Of a stretch of 64,000 nt of DNA, positions 35,428-46,431 are shown piece by piece; positions within the stretch are counted from its first letter, which is position 1, and the number at the start of each line of letters is the position of its first letter. Both the position numbers and the translations under genes were made by a program. Under the pieces are notes generated by a model. The model saw only the letters and a program-made list of their open reading frames with translations. It was not told where the DNA came from and made no database searches. The stretch comes from Desarmillaria ectypa (lineage: Eukaryota; Basidiomycota; Agaricomycetes; Agaricales; Physalacriaceae): the NCBI GenBank assembly GCA_030407005.1, contig JAUDYN010000003.1, positions 3,286,001-3,350,000 of the forward strand. The letters are read 5' to 3'.

Positions 35428-36690
35428 CTAAACTTCAATCTTGACCACCAATTTCTCCCCACTCATTTTGTTATGTCTCAATAGCTCCAAGCCCACACCT
35501 ACTCTTTCCTTGAAAGTACCCTGATCAAGTAGATGAACTCGGTTAGGCTCTATGATTCCCATCTCTAGTAGTCGAGGAAGAATCTTGGGCATTACATTTT
35601 CTTTTTGAAACACATTCTGGACATACGGCTTTCAGTAAACGTTTTAGCGAAAAATGGTAGAATGCTCACTTCTTGGTATAGGAACGTGCGCACACCACGA
35701 ATATTGACACTTTTGGGAAACGGATTGCGCCCTTCAGGTATTTCCATATACATCTGGGCATCTCCCTCCCCTCGTACATTGTTCCCCTCCTTCACAGGTA
35801 AAAGCAAGGCCACCGTACCCGTCTCACTTATCACCTTCGCGACTTCAGATATCGTTCCCTCAGCAGTGATACAGTCCATGGCGAGTATGACCTTGCCATC
35901 ACCCCCAGTTACCTTTGCGATGTCCTCAGCAAGTGAAGGATTATGGTAGTCGATCGTTGCGGTAGCACCGAGCGAGGTCAGGTATTCATGATGTTTCAAG
36001 GAGGCAGTGACAATGATGTTTCTGTACCCGGCGGCATGAAGAAGCTGAATGGCATATTGGCCTGCCGTAGATCCAGCGCCATAGATCAGAATTGGAGTAG
36101 AAGAAAGAGGAGGAGATTCGGGGGCGGGAAATGTCTTCGGGACAGGAAGTCCGAGTTCGTTGAAGAGCGTGTGGAACGCTGTGACAAAATTATCTGGTAT
36201 TGTCGCTGCGGCAGCCAATGACATAGAATCAGGCACCTAAAGTCAAATTTCGAGCTCTTCCACCGCCGACCTGGAAGAACGAATAGTAGACAAAATACCT
36301 TTGCACATACTGTTCGCGACTGGATAGAGTATTCCTGCATAGCTTTGGATCTGGAGCCTTGGAATGCGAATGCGGTGATCTGTATACATTTTCAGTTGAT
36401 CTTAGTAAAGACAAAAGCATCGTATCACGGTTAAAGCCTACCCTGTCCCCGATGTTGAGATCGTCAACACCTGGCCCGAGCTCGACGACAGTTCCTGCGG
36501 CATTGAATCCAAGAACCATGGGGAAAGTGTCAGTTGCATATCCCAGATCGGTAACATACGTGTCGAAAGCGATCATCGACGCATATTCAACCTTCAACAG
36601 AACCTCTCCATACTGAGGTTTCTCAGTTGGAACATGTATTTCGTCGAAGCGACCTTTCGCAACTACAGCGATAGCGACGTGGGTAGACAT
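35428..36690 (-). CDS. MDR-family alcohol dehydrogenase / enoyl-reductase-like oxidoreductase (right copy)
   Basis: Read on the minus strand, the four exons mirror the left gene (36690-36442, 36379-36299, 36236-35670, 35616-35428) and encode the same 361 residues with no difference that I could find. Features are as for the left copy: a GroES-like N-terminus with NAAGTVVELGPGV and a Rossmann YGAGSTAGQYAIQLL. Its 3' neighbour is FunK1 and its 5' neighbour is the EXO84 fragment. Both copies should be expressed if their promoters act alone, because the whole upstream gap (36691-37142) is also copied. Confidence 0.88.
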
Positions 36691-37142
36691 ATTATTCTTG
36701 ATGGGATGAAGCAGAAGCGTTCTATCCCTGTCTTTTCAGGTATGGGTGAATTTCCCCACTCTTTGTCATCAAATGTGTTAGTAAGTGGAGTACTGATTAA
36801 GCAAGATGTGAAATGAGGCACCACCATAGGTCTGTGTAAAGTATGACGCATTGCCGCGGAAGCAATTATCCAATACGAAGGAAGTAATCAGAAGCCCGCC
36901 CAACTGAAAAGAGTGTGGACCGTACCAAATAATGATGCAGACACAAGACAATGGTCGGATTAGGGAAGAGAACAGCTTAATGTAATCATCCAGGAAAATA
37001 AGTAATCAAAGAATTCAGTTACTGGTACAGACGGCAACTCTCAAAACGATGACATCCTCAAGTTCGAAGAGAAAAAATACAAAGAAATAATTTACGTGTG
37101 AAGAATAATTCGACGTGAAGAAAACACAAAGATATAGGCGGC

Positions 37143-37606
37143 CTAGATCATGCCCTCTCGGGATGGAACGGCAACTGGTGGCGGCCTATGACCTGCCGAG
37201 CTCCCAGGTCGGTTCGTTGACCGAGGAGGTGGGGCAGGACTGGCCTTAGCCGACCGAGGCGGCCTGTCCCTTATGCTACCCGACGTACCCGACCGTAAGG
37301 GAGATGCACTGGGAGGCGGGGATCGTGTCCGCCTAGGAAGTGGGGATGCTAAAGGAACGGGGAGAACTGGAGCAGAGAGCGGTGGCGTGCTGATACTATA
37401 TGTAGGCATTGCGGATGACAACGGTGTGCGGGCACGAGGAAGAGCCGGTATCGGAGGCATTTCGTGGTGTCGGCTGCTGCGGTTGTTTCACCAGAGGACG
37501 TAGATGATGATGACTGTGTCATGGCTGAACTTGCGCTCGGTGTAGGAGAACACCGGATAATGGAGGATATGAGTGAGGGGGACATTTTGGACGAGGACTC
37601 GAACAA
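37143..37606 (-). pseudogene. fragment of the EXO84 last exon
   Basis: On the minus strand, 37460-37143 reproduces the last 105 residues of EXO84 with two or three changes, including the stop codon. Farther upstream, 37606 to about 37480 matches EXO84 near 6625-6750 less well (SSSKMSPSL for SSSKLSPSL). Between the two, about 97 nt of the parent is missing, which shifts the frame, so no continuous product is possible. No splice site or start codon of its own is apparent. It marks the outer limit of the right repeat arm. Confidence 0.85.
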
Positions 37607-37700
37607 TGTAGAACGAGATCAAAAGAAGACTTTCAGTTCGCGGATGGTGAGGTGATCACGTGCTAACATAAGGGCAGGCAAAGTGGCGTTGGCAATTCAA
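37607..37700 (-). repeat. remnant of a FunK1 upstream region
   Basis: The stretch from about 37607 to 37700 resembles 35058-35160, the region upstream of the right FunK1, in the same orientation: shared blocks include GATCAAAAGAAGAC-like and TAACATAAGGGCAGGC. The GATTGT microsatellite is absent here and the two copies differ by numerous substitutions. It abuts the outer end of the EXO84 fragment directly. It is therefore a direct repeat that brackets the alcohol dehydrogenase/EXO84-fragment segment. Confidence 0.7.
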
Positions 37701-38100
37701 ATTGCCTCATGAGATTCAGTGACCTTGAACGCGGTAGCTGTACACAAATATTATGTCACTCGTTTAGTCCTATCGAGACTCGTATTGGCCCCCCAGAATA
37801 TACGTTCGTTCGAGCCACTACCATCACGTTCTCTGCCTGCTGACGTCTATCCCCAACAACACGCATTGCACCTTTCACACCATTTTTGGGGGAGTATATT
37901 TGCTGGATATTGTCTGGACTAATCACTTGTGTGTTTGTTCTCTGCTTGCAAGAATTTTCTGTTTCAAGGAGGAGACAAGGAACTGACTCAAAGTGAATGT
38001 CACAGTGTTTGCATTCATTTAAATTATACAGCGATAGCCATTTCTTAAGCCGAGCCTTTTTCATCAATCTTAGCCTCAAAACGTTCCGAGGCCTGGTTAT
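37701..38100. other. junction region between the right repeat arm and the DUS2 upstream segment
   Basis: About 400 nt with no counterpart seen on the left side. The minus-strand frame 37756-38184 has no recognisable domain and I do not accept it as a gene. Confidence 0.4.
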
Positions 38101-38971
38101 CATGCATGTGGTCAACCAAATCGTGTGGATGACCTCTGCTGAGATAGACAAACTTCTCATTATAAACACAGAGGTCTTGGACACGGACCGCTTGAAGTAA
38201 TATGAGACCTCTGATCAAATAAATTCAATTTCATGATCGCGAAGATTGGTGATAGTTCGCTCAAGCTCTGAACAGCTGAGCGTCCAGAAGATCGTTGGGA
38301 ACTTCTGGTAACTCACCGGGCCGTATGCTAAAAATAACGTCGTCGTCTTAGATTGCCTTGAGGTCAGAACTGAACGTTAGTGTCCTTGTCAAGACAAGAA
38401 GCTTAGTGTTGTCCTGGGACCACCACGACTTACCTAGGTTTGACAAAAGTCAAATTAGAGATAATATATATCTCAATGGAGAATTGGCGATGGAAATATG
38501 AGCTTAGCGTTTCTAACCAAGAAGTGCGAGATGATGGTAAACTTGGAAAACTGCCAGGATATACGGTCCGTTATCCGATGAGTGGCTGTGTTCAATGTTG
38601 ATTGTGGCAAATATTATTTGACTCTCCCCTCCTTGATGATAAAAAGGACGAGCGTTGGCCGCACCGTCTTCAACATGCCACGACGAGCTCACTCTACATC
38701 TCCGCTCAGAAATGCAAAACGTGCAAAAATGGGGCATTTAATATCGGACGACTTCAAGAACGGCGTTTTTCTGGCACCAATGGTGCGCTCCGGTGCTCGT
38801 ATGTTCGCGCCTATAACAATGATTTAGATGATATACTTATAATTAATTACAGTTCCCACTCGTTTATTCGCACTGAAACATGGTGCTACTTTAGTTTGGG
38901 GACCAGAAACCGTTGACAAAGCTATTCTTCATGCGACGAGAAACGTCGACCGTGTGTATTACCTCTCTATG
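38101..38971 (+). repeat. parent copy of the second inverted repeat (DUS2 5' end and upstream)
   Basis: Reverse-complement match to 12903-13792. It begins in noncoding sequence about 575 nt before the DUS2 start and ends inside DUS2 intron 2. Divergence is visible in both coding and noncoding parts, including small indels, so this pair is clearly older or less homogenised than the 4.4-kb pair. Confidence 0.85.
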
Positions 38972-40147
38972 TTTCATACCTCCTTCCTGAATGTTCTATC
39001 AGCTGTCACCGGCGTCATAACGTACGACGGGAAATCCAAGGCCATTTTCTCCACCCATCCAATCGAAAAGCCCTACCTGATCTACCAGATTGGATCATCC
39101 GACCCGGAATATGCTGTCAAGGCAGCCCAGACCGTCATGAACGATGTTTCTGGTATAGACCTCAACTGTGGATGCCCCAAGCCATTCTCCACCCACGCCG
39201 GAATGGGCGCCGCTCTTCTCACCAATCCTGACCTCCTGTGCTCGATATTAACGGCACTACGAGCCGCTATGCCCCCGGAAATCACAGTCTCCGCCAAAAT
39301 CCGTCTACTGCCTTCGCAAGAAGAGACATTGAAATTGGTAGAACGGATAGTCAACACCGGTGTTAGCGCACTGACAGTTCATTGCCGGACGAGGAATATG
39401 AGGGATAGGGACGCGGCTCTGATTCAAAGGCTGAAGGAAATTGTTGACTTTGTTGAGGGGTTGGGCAGGGGTATTGCCGTCATAGAGAACGGTGATTGCC
39501 TTAGCAAAGAAGATGCAAGGAGAGTGAGAGAGGTTACAGGTTGGTCAATTTTTCATGCTGGTAGAGGATCTAAATCGAGTTTCGTTTTGTTTCAGGTGCT
39601 CACTCAGTAATGATTGCTCGAGCTGCGGAAGCTAACCCAACATGCTTCTCGAACACTCCATTAACTGACGTGGAGCAGACCTTGGTCCCGGATTACCTTC
39701 GTCTTGTAGGTTTTTTGAATTCTCTGAGCGTACCCCGGCGCATTCTGATATCCTTTCCAGTCGCGATACCTTAATAACCACTGGAGCCTCACGAAATTCT
39801 GTGTTTCTCAATTTAAAGGCCACCACATCAACTATACCAAGAAGCAGGAACATGCCTTAAGGGAAGCCATCGTCAAAAGTCGTAGCTTTGATGAAGTCGA
39901 GCATATCGTTGAATCTTGGACTGGAGAACAAGTGTTCCGGGACATTGCAGCTGCTATTGAGGCGCGTCCATCGAGACGAATCGAATACGAAGCCGAGACA
40001 GATGGGGACGTCACACCTCAAGGCACGCAGAATCCCGAACCCCCCACGTTGAAGGCTCCATTCATGACAGAGTTCACTCGCACCGCCCTCCCAGCCCTGA
40101 TATCTGGTAGAGATCCTCTTACACCAACACCCGATGTCACATCGTGA
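38675..40147 (+). CDS. DUS2: tRNA-dihydrouridine synthase, Dus2 type
   Basis: Five exons (38675-38798, 38853-38951, 39003-39539, 39596-39705, 39761-40147) sum to 418 residues. Dus2 reduces uridine 20 in the tRNA D-loop using FMN and NAD(P)H. Landmarks: FLAPMVRSGALPTRLFAL in the FMN barrel, HATRNVDPVTGVITYDG, IEKPYLIYQIGSSDPEYA, the catalytic-Cys loop DLNCGCPKPFSTHAGMGAAL, LTVHCRTRNMRDRDAA, VIENGD and the phosphate-binding AHSVMIARAAEANP. There is a C-terminal extension of about 100 residues without a visible dsRNA-binding domain. A second ATG at 38735 is possible. Intact here; its 5' part is also present as a truncated copy at 12.9-13.8 kb. Confidence 0.92.
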
Positions 40148-40389
40148 ACTCGCTGTCTGACGCGTAGGGGATCCAAACAAGTCTCACTAGCATATTGTAT
40201 GACATCCCACAAATTCTCAGGATGTACCTAGATTCTCATGCGAACGCCGCCTTTGATTCCTATCCGCTCAAACGATTGATGCAGCACCTCTGCCCATTAC
40301 TTGTCACGGACAAATACGTCCCAATGAAGGATATTTAGAGGTCGGACCCTCTGTCCAGCTACCTTCTCCGAGTCTTAGGAATGGTTATA
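40148..40389. other. DUS2 3' flank
   Basis: Noncoding sequence after the DUS2 stop. Nothing else was seen. Confidence 0.3.
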
Positions 40390-41310
40390 TTGTGATCTTA
40401 TTGTCGACGATAGTGATAGTAATGTGGGTGCGTTCTGAAGGGATGACGATAAGAGTGCGGAAGGAATATTGAGCGCATTACGTAGAACTCGGCTGACGAG
40501 ATTGTAACTCGGCGCAGGAATAGTCTACATTCCAGTAGCAAGAGACTTGCCAAAATGGGAGGTCCCATTTTGAAACAGCTACCACAACCACTACTGCTAC
40601 TTATTCTCCAATAATTGGCCATGCCTGGGAGGAACGTTCTTATCAGCCAAGATTGGCTATACTACAGATCGACCGGTCCTGGTGCAGGCAGTAGCTACAC
40701 AATACACGTGGGAGCCCACGTCGTTTCTCGCTGACTATTGTGGAGATCAAGCAACGAAAGCGATACTACGGGATCTGTGGTTGCTTGGGCTCGTCGCGAG
40801 TCCCTGAGACGCGGGCAGTAGTGTTTCATAATTTCGAGGTAAAAACCGCGACTTCGGTGAAAGACCAAAATCCTTATTTGAGATACAACGGCAGTTTTGC
40901 TTTTCCAGTATGAGGTTCTCGAATCTGAAGTTGTGATGCAACGGCTTTGAGTATCATGGAAGAAAAGAGCCCATTCCATTGATCCCGCGGAGTTGGCAAC
41001 GTTTCGCAACTGATTACCATATCGTCACCATACCATGTACATAACACAGTTGTATCTACTACTTTTATTTGGTTCAGCTCAGGTATCGAACCATCAGTTG
41101 ATAAGACGCTTTATGGGTTGCAGAGTGATACTCGACAATATTCTCACTCTAGCGCGAAACAAAATTAAAATTGGCATTACTGGGCTTCGCATTCGAGGTC
41201 GACTCGAGCCAGACAGGCCATATCGGATGGGTGAGGCAAGTAGCAACTATAAGAGTTATGGAATTCTATATAAATTAGCATTGAAATGTGTTGTGAAAAA
41301 CGGGGGATGA
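40390..41310 (+). pseudogene. decayed tandem copy of the downstream uncharacterised gene
   Basis: The stretch from about 40670 to 41090 matches 42700-43120 on the same strand: shared blocks include CGACCGGTCCT, GGAGATCAAGCAACGAAAGC, GAGTCCCTGAGACGCGGG and GTTGTGATGCAACGGCTT. The part at about 41180-41235 (CATTCGAGGTCGA with flanks) matches 42125-42175. The two matching pieces are in a different order from the parent, and frame-breaking indels are present, so this is a rearranged relic and not a gene. Confidence 0.7.
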
Positions 41311-41530
41311 ATAAATCAGTTCGTTCCCAGTTAGTACATGCGCGGTGTCAGGCCAATAGTATTGCGCTTGGCTGAGCTCTGCAAACGCATGCAGATGTAC
41401 ACTACTGTACCTACTTATATATTAAATACTAATTTACTAGAATGTTCTACAACTTTCCTAATATTTCTCTCTTAATTAGCAAGTTCGGCATGATGCCGGA
41501 TTGCCATCATCTCGGCTCAACTCTCAAATC
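41311..41530. other. AT-rich gap
   Basis: Short AT-rich sequence (around 41400-41480 it is mostly A and T) between the decayed copy and the next gene. Nothing recognised. Confidence 0.3.
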
Positions 41531-41539
41531 CCAACAAAA

Positions 41540-43071
41540 TGGAGACCATGGTAGGTTGAAGATGGGGGGAGGCCTCACGATTTGCGAACTCCTATAACTT
41601 CCCGGAATTACCCGGAAGCCGGGCGGGTTTTGCCGCCTGCTGGTCACACAACGAAGCAATATTTAATGCAGCAATCACCACCCTGCATTTGCATGAAGGA
41701 ACGCTTTCTTGCTGGACAATCTCTCTGTCGCAGGCCGAGAGGTTCATCCTTTCGAATACATACCGCCGCCGAGGGAAGACGTACTGATAGTGTGCTTGGG
41801 TTACTACCGACAAGATCCACTGCGAAATCTGAATCCTCGTGTCCCATTATCAGACGACGACATATTTGTTGTCAGACAATGGTTGCCCAACATAATCGGA
41901 GTCCGAGTGTATGTGTGCGGTGCCATTAGTCTCCTCGTGCACCAGTGGGATGACATTTGGGGTGTTACAACATATGGACGGTCAAGGACAATAGGGGGAT
42001 TGCGCGTTCAAATTGAATTCGTCGAGGACATCGAATCTTCCGTGGACAGGACACCCTACGGATTGCAAGATGGTACACGACGACATTCGCGCACTAGTAC
42101 AAACCAAGCCGGGTCGACTGAGCTTCACATTCGAGGTCGATTTGGGCCAGACGAGAACACCGTATCGGATGCGATAACGACTAACACGCATTCCTTCGTT
42201 TACACACCACGTGGAATGATCATGTACTATTCACTGACAAATGTGCCAATGCGAAAAATACTATTCGACATGGCACACGACATATCTACGATGATCAAGT
42301 TTCGTGTTGCGTCGACAAAGACTTGCCGTGCACTATGTATTCGGCCATCTGTATCCTGGGCATTAACTCGGTTAGTAGGAGATACATCTCCGCTGGAAAA
42401 GGAGGTATACATAGGAAGTCGGAAGGCAAGCTTTACCTAGCACTTTCCTCCGAGCCGCGCTAAATCGCTCAAAACCATAGGTCAGCAAGGTAACCAAATG
42501 CTATGACTCACCCTCCCTAGTGTTTATGTATCCCTTCGGATATCGACATGATTTGTCGCTGATCACAGATGCAGCACTACCGCCAGTTATGGTTCCTCCA
42601 GGGTTACCCGTCATCACCGGCTTTGAGCCCACGTTCGACGCTGCGTTTCGACCTATATGCCCCTTCTTTGCAGCAAGGTACTATTTAGATATACACACGG
42701 CAGAACGACCGGTCCTAGTACAGGCGTCAGCCACACAATATACTTGGCAGCCCGGATCCGAAGCCAGTGCCATTTCTAGCTGCTTACTGTGGAGATCAAG
42801 CAACGAAAGCGATACTACAGGCTCAGTGCTTTGTTTGGGTTTACCAGGAGTCCCTGAGACGCGGGTAGTTGCGTTTCAAAAATTTGAGGTAGAAATACGA
42901 CATACCGAAGGGGCCGCGACTTTGGTGAAAGAGCACAAACCTTCTTCAAGATATAAAGGTGGTTTTGCATTGCCAAAAGATGTTCTCGAATCCGAAGTTG
43001 TGATGCAACGGCTTCAAGCCATGGAAGAACAGGGTTCGTTCCATCCCGTGGAGTCAACTTTTTGCGATTGA
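41540..43071 (+). CDS. uncharacterised protein (parent of the decayed tandem copy)
   Basis: Two long open pieces, 41709-42440 and 42520-43071, look like parts of one spliced gene. The first contains PFEYIPPPREDVLIVCLGYY and MIMYYSLTNVPMRKILFDMA. The second contains GYRHDLSLITDAALPPVMVP and ERPVLVQASATQYTWQPGSE and ends at the TGA near 43071. The piece at 41709 opens on TTG, so the true start is upstream, perhaps the ATG at 41539 followed by an intron. I recognise no domain. The decayed neighbour copy shows this sequence can duplicate locally. Confidence 0.5.
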
Positions 43072-43345
43072 CTGCCATATCGACGTCACCATGCCATGAA
43101 CATAACGCAGCTGTATATATGACTTTTGTTGCTCCGCTTGTCAGATGTCGCTCAGCTTGACATCTTTGAATCCGGCGGCAATGAGGTTTGATTGTATATA
43201 TTTTGTTTGTACATACATGGTCCCTCACTATATCAAGGTACAGTTCGAATTATATATCCCAGGCTAGCTATGGGTCTGTAGATTGATGTAGGCGTGAAAA
43301 AAGATAGTGCCAGCAAGAGAAAAGAAAGACCTGCACTCGATTAGA

Positions 43346-45561
43346 TTATCGATCATCAACATGCTCAACGGAATCAACGATCTCATTCACGAGCTCCATC
43401 GTCATTCCAGGTATGACTCTCTCTGCATGGGTAAATGCTCGTTGGAGGGCGCTCAGAGCGACTCGAGCCTCTTGGGAAGTTACTCGGGGGAACAGCTGCA
43501 CAGAAGGTATGGTCAGTTATAATGGATGAAAAATTCATCAGACCAACCGAAGCGATAGCCGGTAAGATGACAGAATCCAGCATCGTCGTATCCGGCACTT
43601 CATCTTCCAACTGAACCTGCGTTATCTTCTCCTCTATGATATCGGGTTCACTATTGGCATATGATGCATATTGACTATCTTGATCATTGTCATATTCATC
43701 CGAGGGCTCGCGTTGCACGGGGCGATGGGTCAGTCTAGATCCATTCTCAGGCGGAGGCGGAGGTGCGTGACGCACGGTAGCTTGCCGGTCGTACTTTCGC
43801 TGTGCTTGAGGAGTATTAGGAAGTGGCTTTGTAGCGGCGGCGGTTACCGTGAGCGTGGAAGATGTATGATTGGATGAGTCCGACGACCCAGACCTACGGC
43901 TGAAAGAGGATTCAGCATCGGACCGCACAGAGCCATCGTTCTCCCAGGTTAGAGGCGGGCCGGAGTTGGGTATTGCTCGTCCTATGGTTGCAGGGCGCCC
44001 ACTCGCATGCCGAACGGTGCCGAAGTCCCACAGATCCTCGGGGTCACCGCTTGCTGGCCTGATCAATGCAGTACATCAGAAGAGGGATAAACTACGAGCA
44101 GTCCACACGTACAAATCAGGAACCATATCTTGTTCTTCGTCATCCATGCGCCCACCTCCATCAGCCCTCCATCGTTCGTGGCGCTCAATGAGCTCTGTCA
44201 GATAGCTAGTTTTCTTCGCCATTCGAACAAACTTGTGCTTCAAAAGGTCACGAGCAGAGGGTCGGTGCTGAGGGTCGCGTTGGAGACAAAATGAAACGAA
44301 TTCCCGAAACGGCTTGGAGAAATTTCCTTCTAACATTGGCGGTGGGTTTTTTGGAATTAAGAAAAGGACCTGGATTGAGTTGAAAAGGAATCGGTGTCAT
44401 CATGGGCACCGAGGTCGTACCTTCATCGGATGCAACTCTGCATACGGTGGTTCTCCTTTAGCCAATTCAATTGCGGTGATACCCAGACTCCAGATGTCCG
44501 CTTTGTGGTCATATCCACTCTGCTTGATGACTTCTGGGGACATCCAGTATGGCGTGCCTACGAAGGTGTTTTTCTTCGCGGAGAGCGTTCCTGACAGCTG
44601 ACCGGAGACCCCAAAATCGGCGAGTTTGACTTCGCCACCCGCAGAGAGAAGGATGTTGGCAGCTGCACGGTCAGTGACAAGTAGCAATTTAGAACAGTTC
44701 ATGAAAGGAAAAATCGCACGATTGAGAACCAATCATATAAACTATTGAAACGTTAGCGTACCTTTGATGTCACGATGGAGTTTGCCCTCGCTATGAAGAT
44801 ACTCTAACCCTCGGAGAAGTTCGCGTACAATGATGGCAATATATTCTTCTCGGAATACGCCTGGTTTCATCTGAAACAAGTTAGATTATCGTCAGAGGAC
44901 GTTGATAAACAGAATCATGTACCAAGTCAGAACACGATCCTCCAGAACAATATCTGACACAGAACATTGATTAATACAAGCAGATGATCAACACGGGGAA
45001 TGCTTCCACAAACGCCTCATGAGCACCGTTGATAAATTTCAAGAAAATCGCTTCCCCCGTTCTTCGATTTTTTTCAAAGTGCCAACGGGTCCAGCGTTGA
45101 GGAAGCATTCCACGAAGTTGAGAAAAGCGAGAGGATTTTACATACTCCATGACAATCCAGAGATTCGATCCTTTCAGATAAGATCCATGGTATCTAGGAA
45201 ACATTGACACGATGGATCGACTAATTGAGTGAGTGGAACACACTTTGTGACATGCGGTGAGTCGAGCTGGGAGAGTATTTGGATCTCCTGCTGTATGTCT
45301 TCAATCTCATCCTCTGCACTTTCAAGATCAATTATCTTGATTGCCACTGTCTTCTGGGTCCGTTTGTCGTAGCTGGAGACGACTGTTGGTTGGACCGCAG
45401 TCAATAGGAGTCCATTGAAAACCGTACCCTTTGTAGACCTCTCCAAAAGATCCTTTTCCTAGAGAAACGAAGGTTATCAAAGTGGCGAGAAAGAAGCTGT
45501 AGCAGCGCACCTATCCTGTCCTGCTTAACATAGAACTCCTCTGGATCCTGGTGGTGTGCAT
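43346..45561 (-). CDS. STE20/GCK-family serine-threonine kinase (Sps1/GCK-III-like)
   Basis: On the minus strand the start is at 45561 ([20 protein letters not shown]). The kinase domain follows in small exons: glycine loop [22 protein letters not shown] with the catalytic Lys, [68 protein letters not shown] and [18 protein letters not shown]. This is the GCK subfamily that includes Sps1, Kic1 and Sid1, which act in septation or polarity signalling through NDR kinases. After the domain comes a Ser-rich linker of about 250 residues and a C-terminal helix ([19 protein letters not shown]), ending with TAA at 43348-43346. Introns near the hinge use the donor GTATGT, splitting the E-Y pair. It looks intact. 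Confidence 0.9.
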
Positions 45562-45632
45562 CCTATCATCGCAGAAGGTGCTTGGATGAGATCCACAGCC
45601 ATCGCGCAAAAAAAAAAAGAATCACCATGCCA

Positions 45633-46047
45633 CTACGTTGCTGGGTAAACACGGTCTATCGTTGTGAATGTTCGTGTCGCGTCGTAAGGTGTAACGTTAA
45701 AGATTGGATTCTCAGCTTGAGAGCCCAGCTGTGCTTTGATCCTAAAAGAAGATAATGATGCTGGAAAATCTGAAGGTATTACAAGATTTGACAAAACGAA
45801 AAGGCGAGAAATGAAGAAGGATGGTAAGGGTAGGTCGAAGCTGTCATTTTCTGCCACCTCCTGGTAACGGTAATCCAATCGGGAAATGCCGCTCGGCTCT
45901 ACACCAGGTACGTCGATCTCGATGAATTTGCCACTGACGTCCTTGAAGGCTACTGGGAATAATATTGGGCAATTATTCTACTATTTTCTCCTGAGATAGC
46001 TGGCCCGAACTGAGGCAGAACCGCGAGGAATAATGACAACTATCATC
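45633..46047 (-). CDS. small uncharacterised protein
   Basis: On the minus strand, the ATG near 46047 gives MIVVIIPR. An intron starting at GTTCTG and ending before 45948 then joins to VAFKDVSGKFIEIDVPG, VEPSGISRLDYRYQEVAEN. A second possible intron ends just before IKAQLGSQAENPIFN, and the frame closes with YDATRTFTTIDRVYPAT and a TAG at 45633. The result is about 95-115 residues with no transmembrane segment. Family unknown. It lies just upstream of the GCK kinase on the same strand and could share its promoter region. Confidence 0.5.
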
Positions 46048-46431
46048 CCGGACGGTCACCTGTTTGGTCAATCAAGTATCCCCACGGTGTAAGCACTCCC
46101 GTTGGTTACAGCTATAAATTGTTCACAGCCTTTCTATCTCAGTTATCATTAAAAAAGGGACAGGATGTTACCAGTTCTTTGTTGATCAATAACAAGCTGA
46201 ATGTCAGACTCGTTACGACGCAATCAACTCGCAAGGTGACTGCCTATAAGAACGAAGATTCTGACCCATGTCGTTGCCCTTCCGTTGGTTAAATGTTTCT
46301 TTACCCTAAAATTGGCTCTCCCAATTGTAGGCTTGTGTAATTTCAGTTGATCTGATGTTCACACGACTTTTACAGCCCGAAGTGCGTCGTTTGATGTCTA
46401 AACTGCATCTACATATTTAACTGGTTCATAG
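46048..46431. other. divergent upstream region of the small gene and the mucin-like gene
   Basis: Contains a TATA-like TATAAATTG near 46112 and pyrimidine-rich acceptors near 46370 and 46430. A first exon of the mucin-like gene (perhaps from the ATG at 46268) may be hidden here, but I could not join it in frame. Confidence 0.35.

Larger units (their letters stand above)
33010..37460 (-). repeat. right arm of the 4.4-kb inverted repeat
   Basis: Reverse-complement counterpart of 6859-11300, containing FunK1 (minus), the alcohol dehydrogenase (minus) and the last part of EXO84 (minus). Frames in all three registers match between the arms, which means the DNA itself, not only the proteins, is nearly identical. 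The inner end fades within FunK1 exon 5. The outer end fades within the EXO84 tail, where a block of about 97 nt is missing compared with the parent. Confidence 0.93.

Noticed and set aside
6859..37460. Inverted repeat as the ends of a giant transposon
   Set aside because: The arms carry ordinary single-copy genes (EXO84 tail, alcohol dehydrogenase); no transposase, tyrosine recombinase or target-site duplication was seen.
37756..38184. 142-codon minus-strand frame
   Set aside because: It has no recognisable domain and overlaps the noncoding part of the DUS2 upstream repeat.
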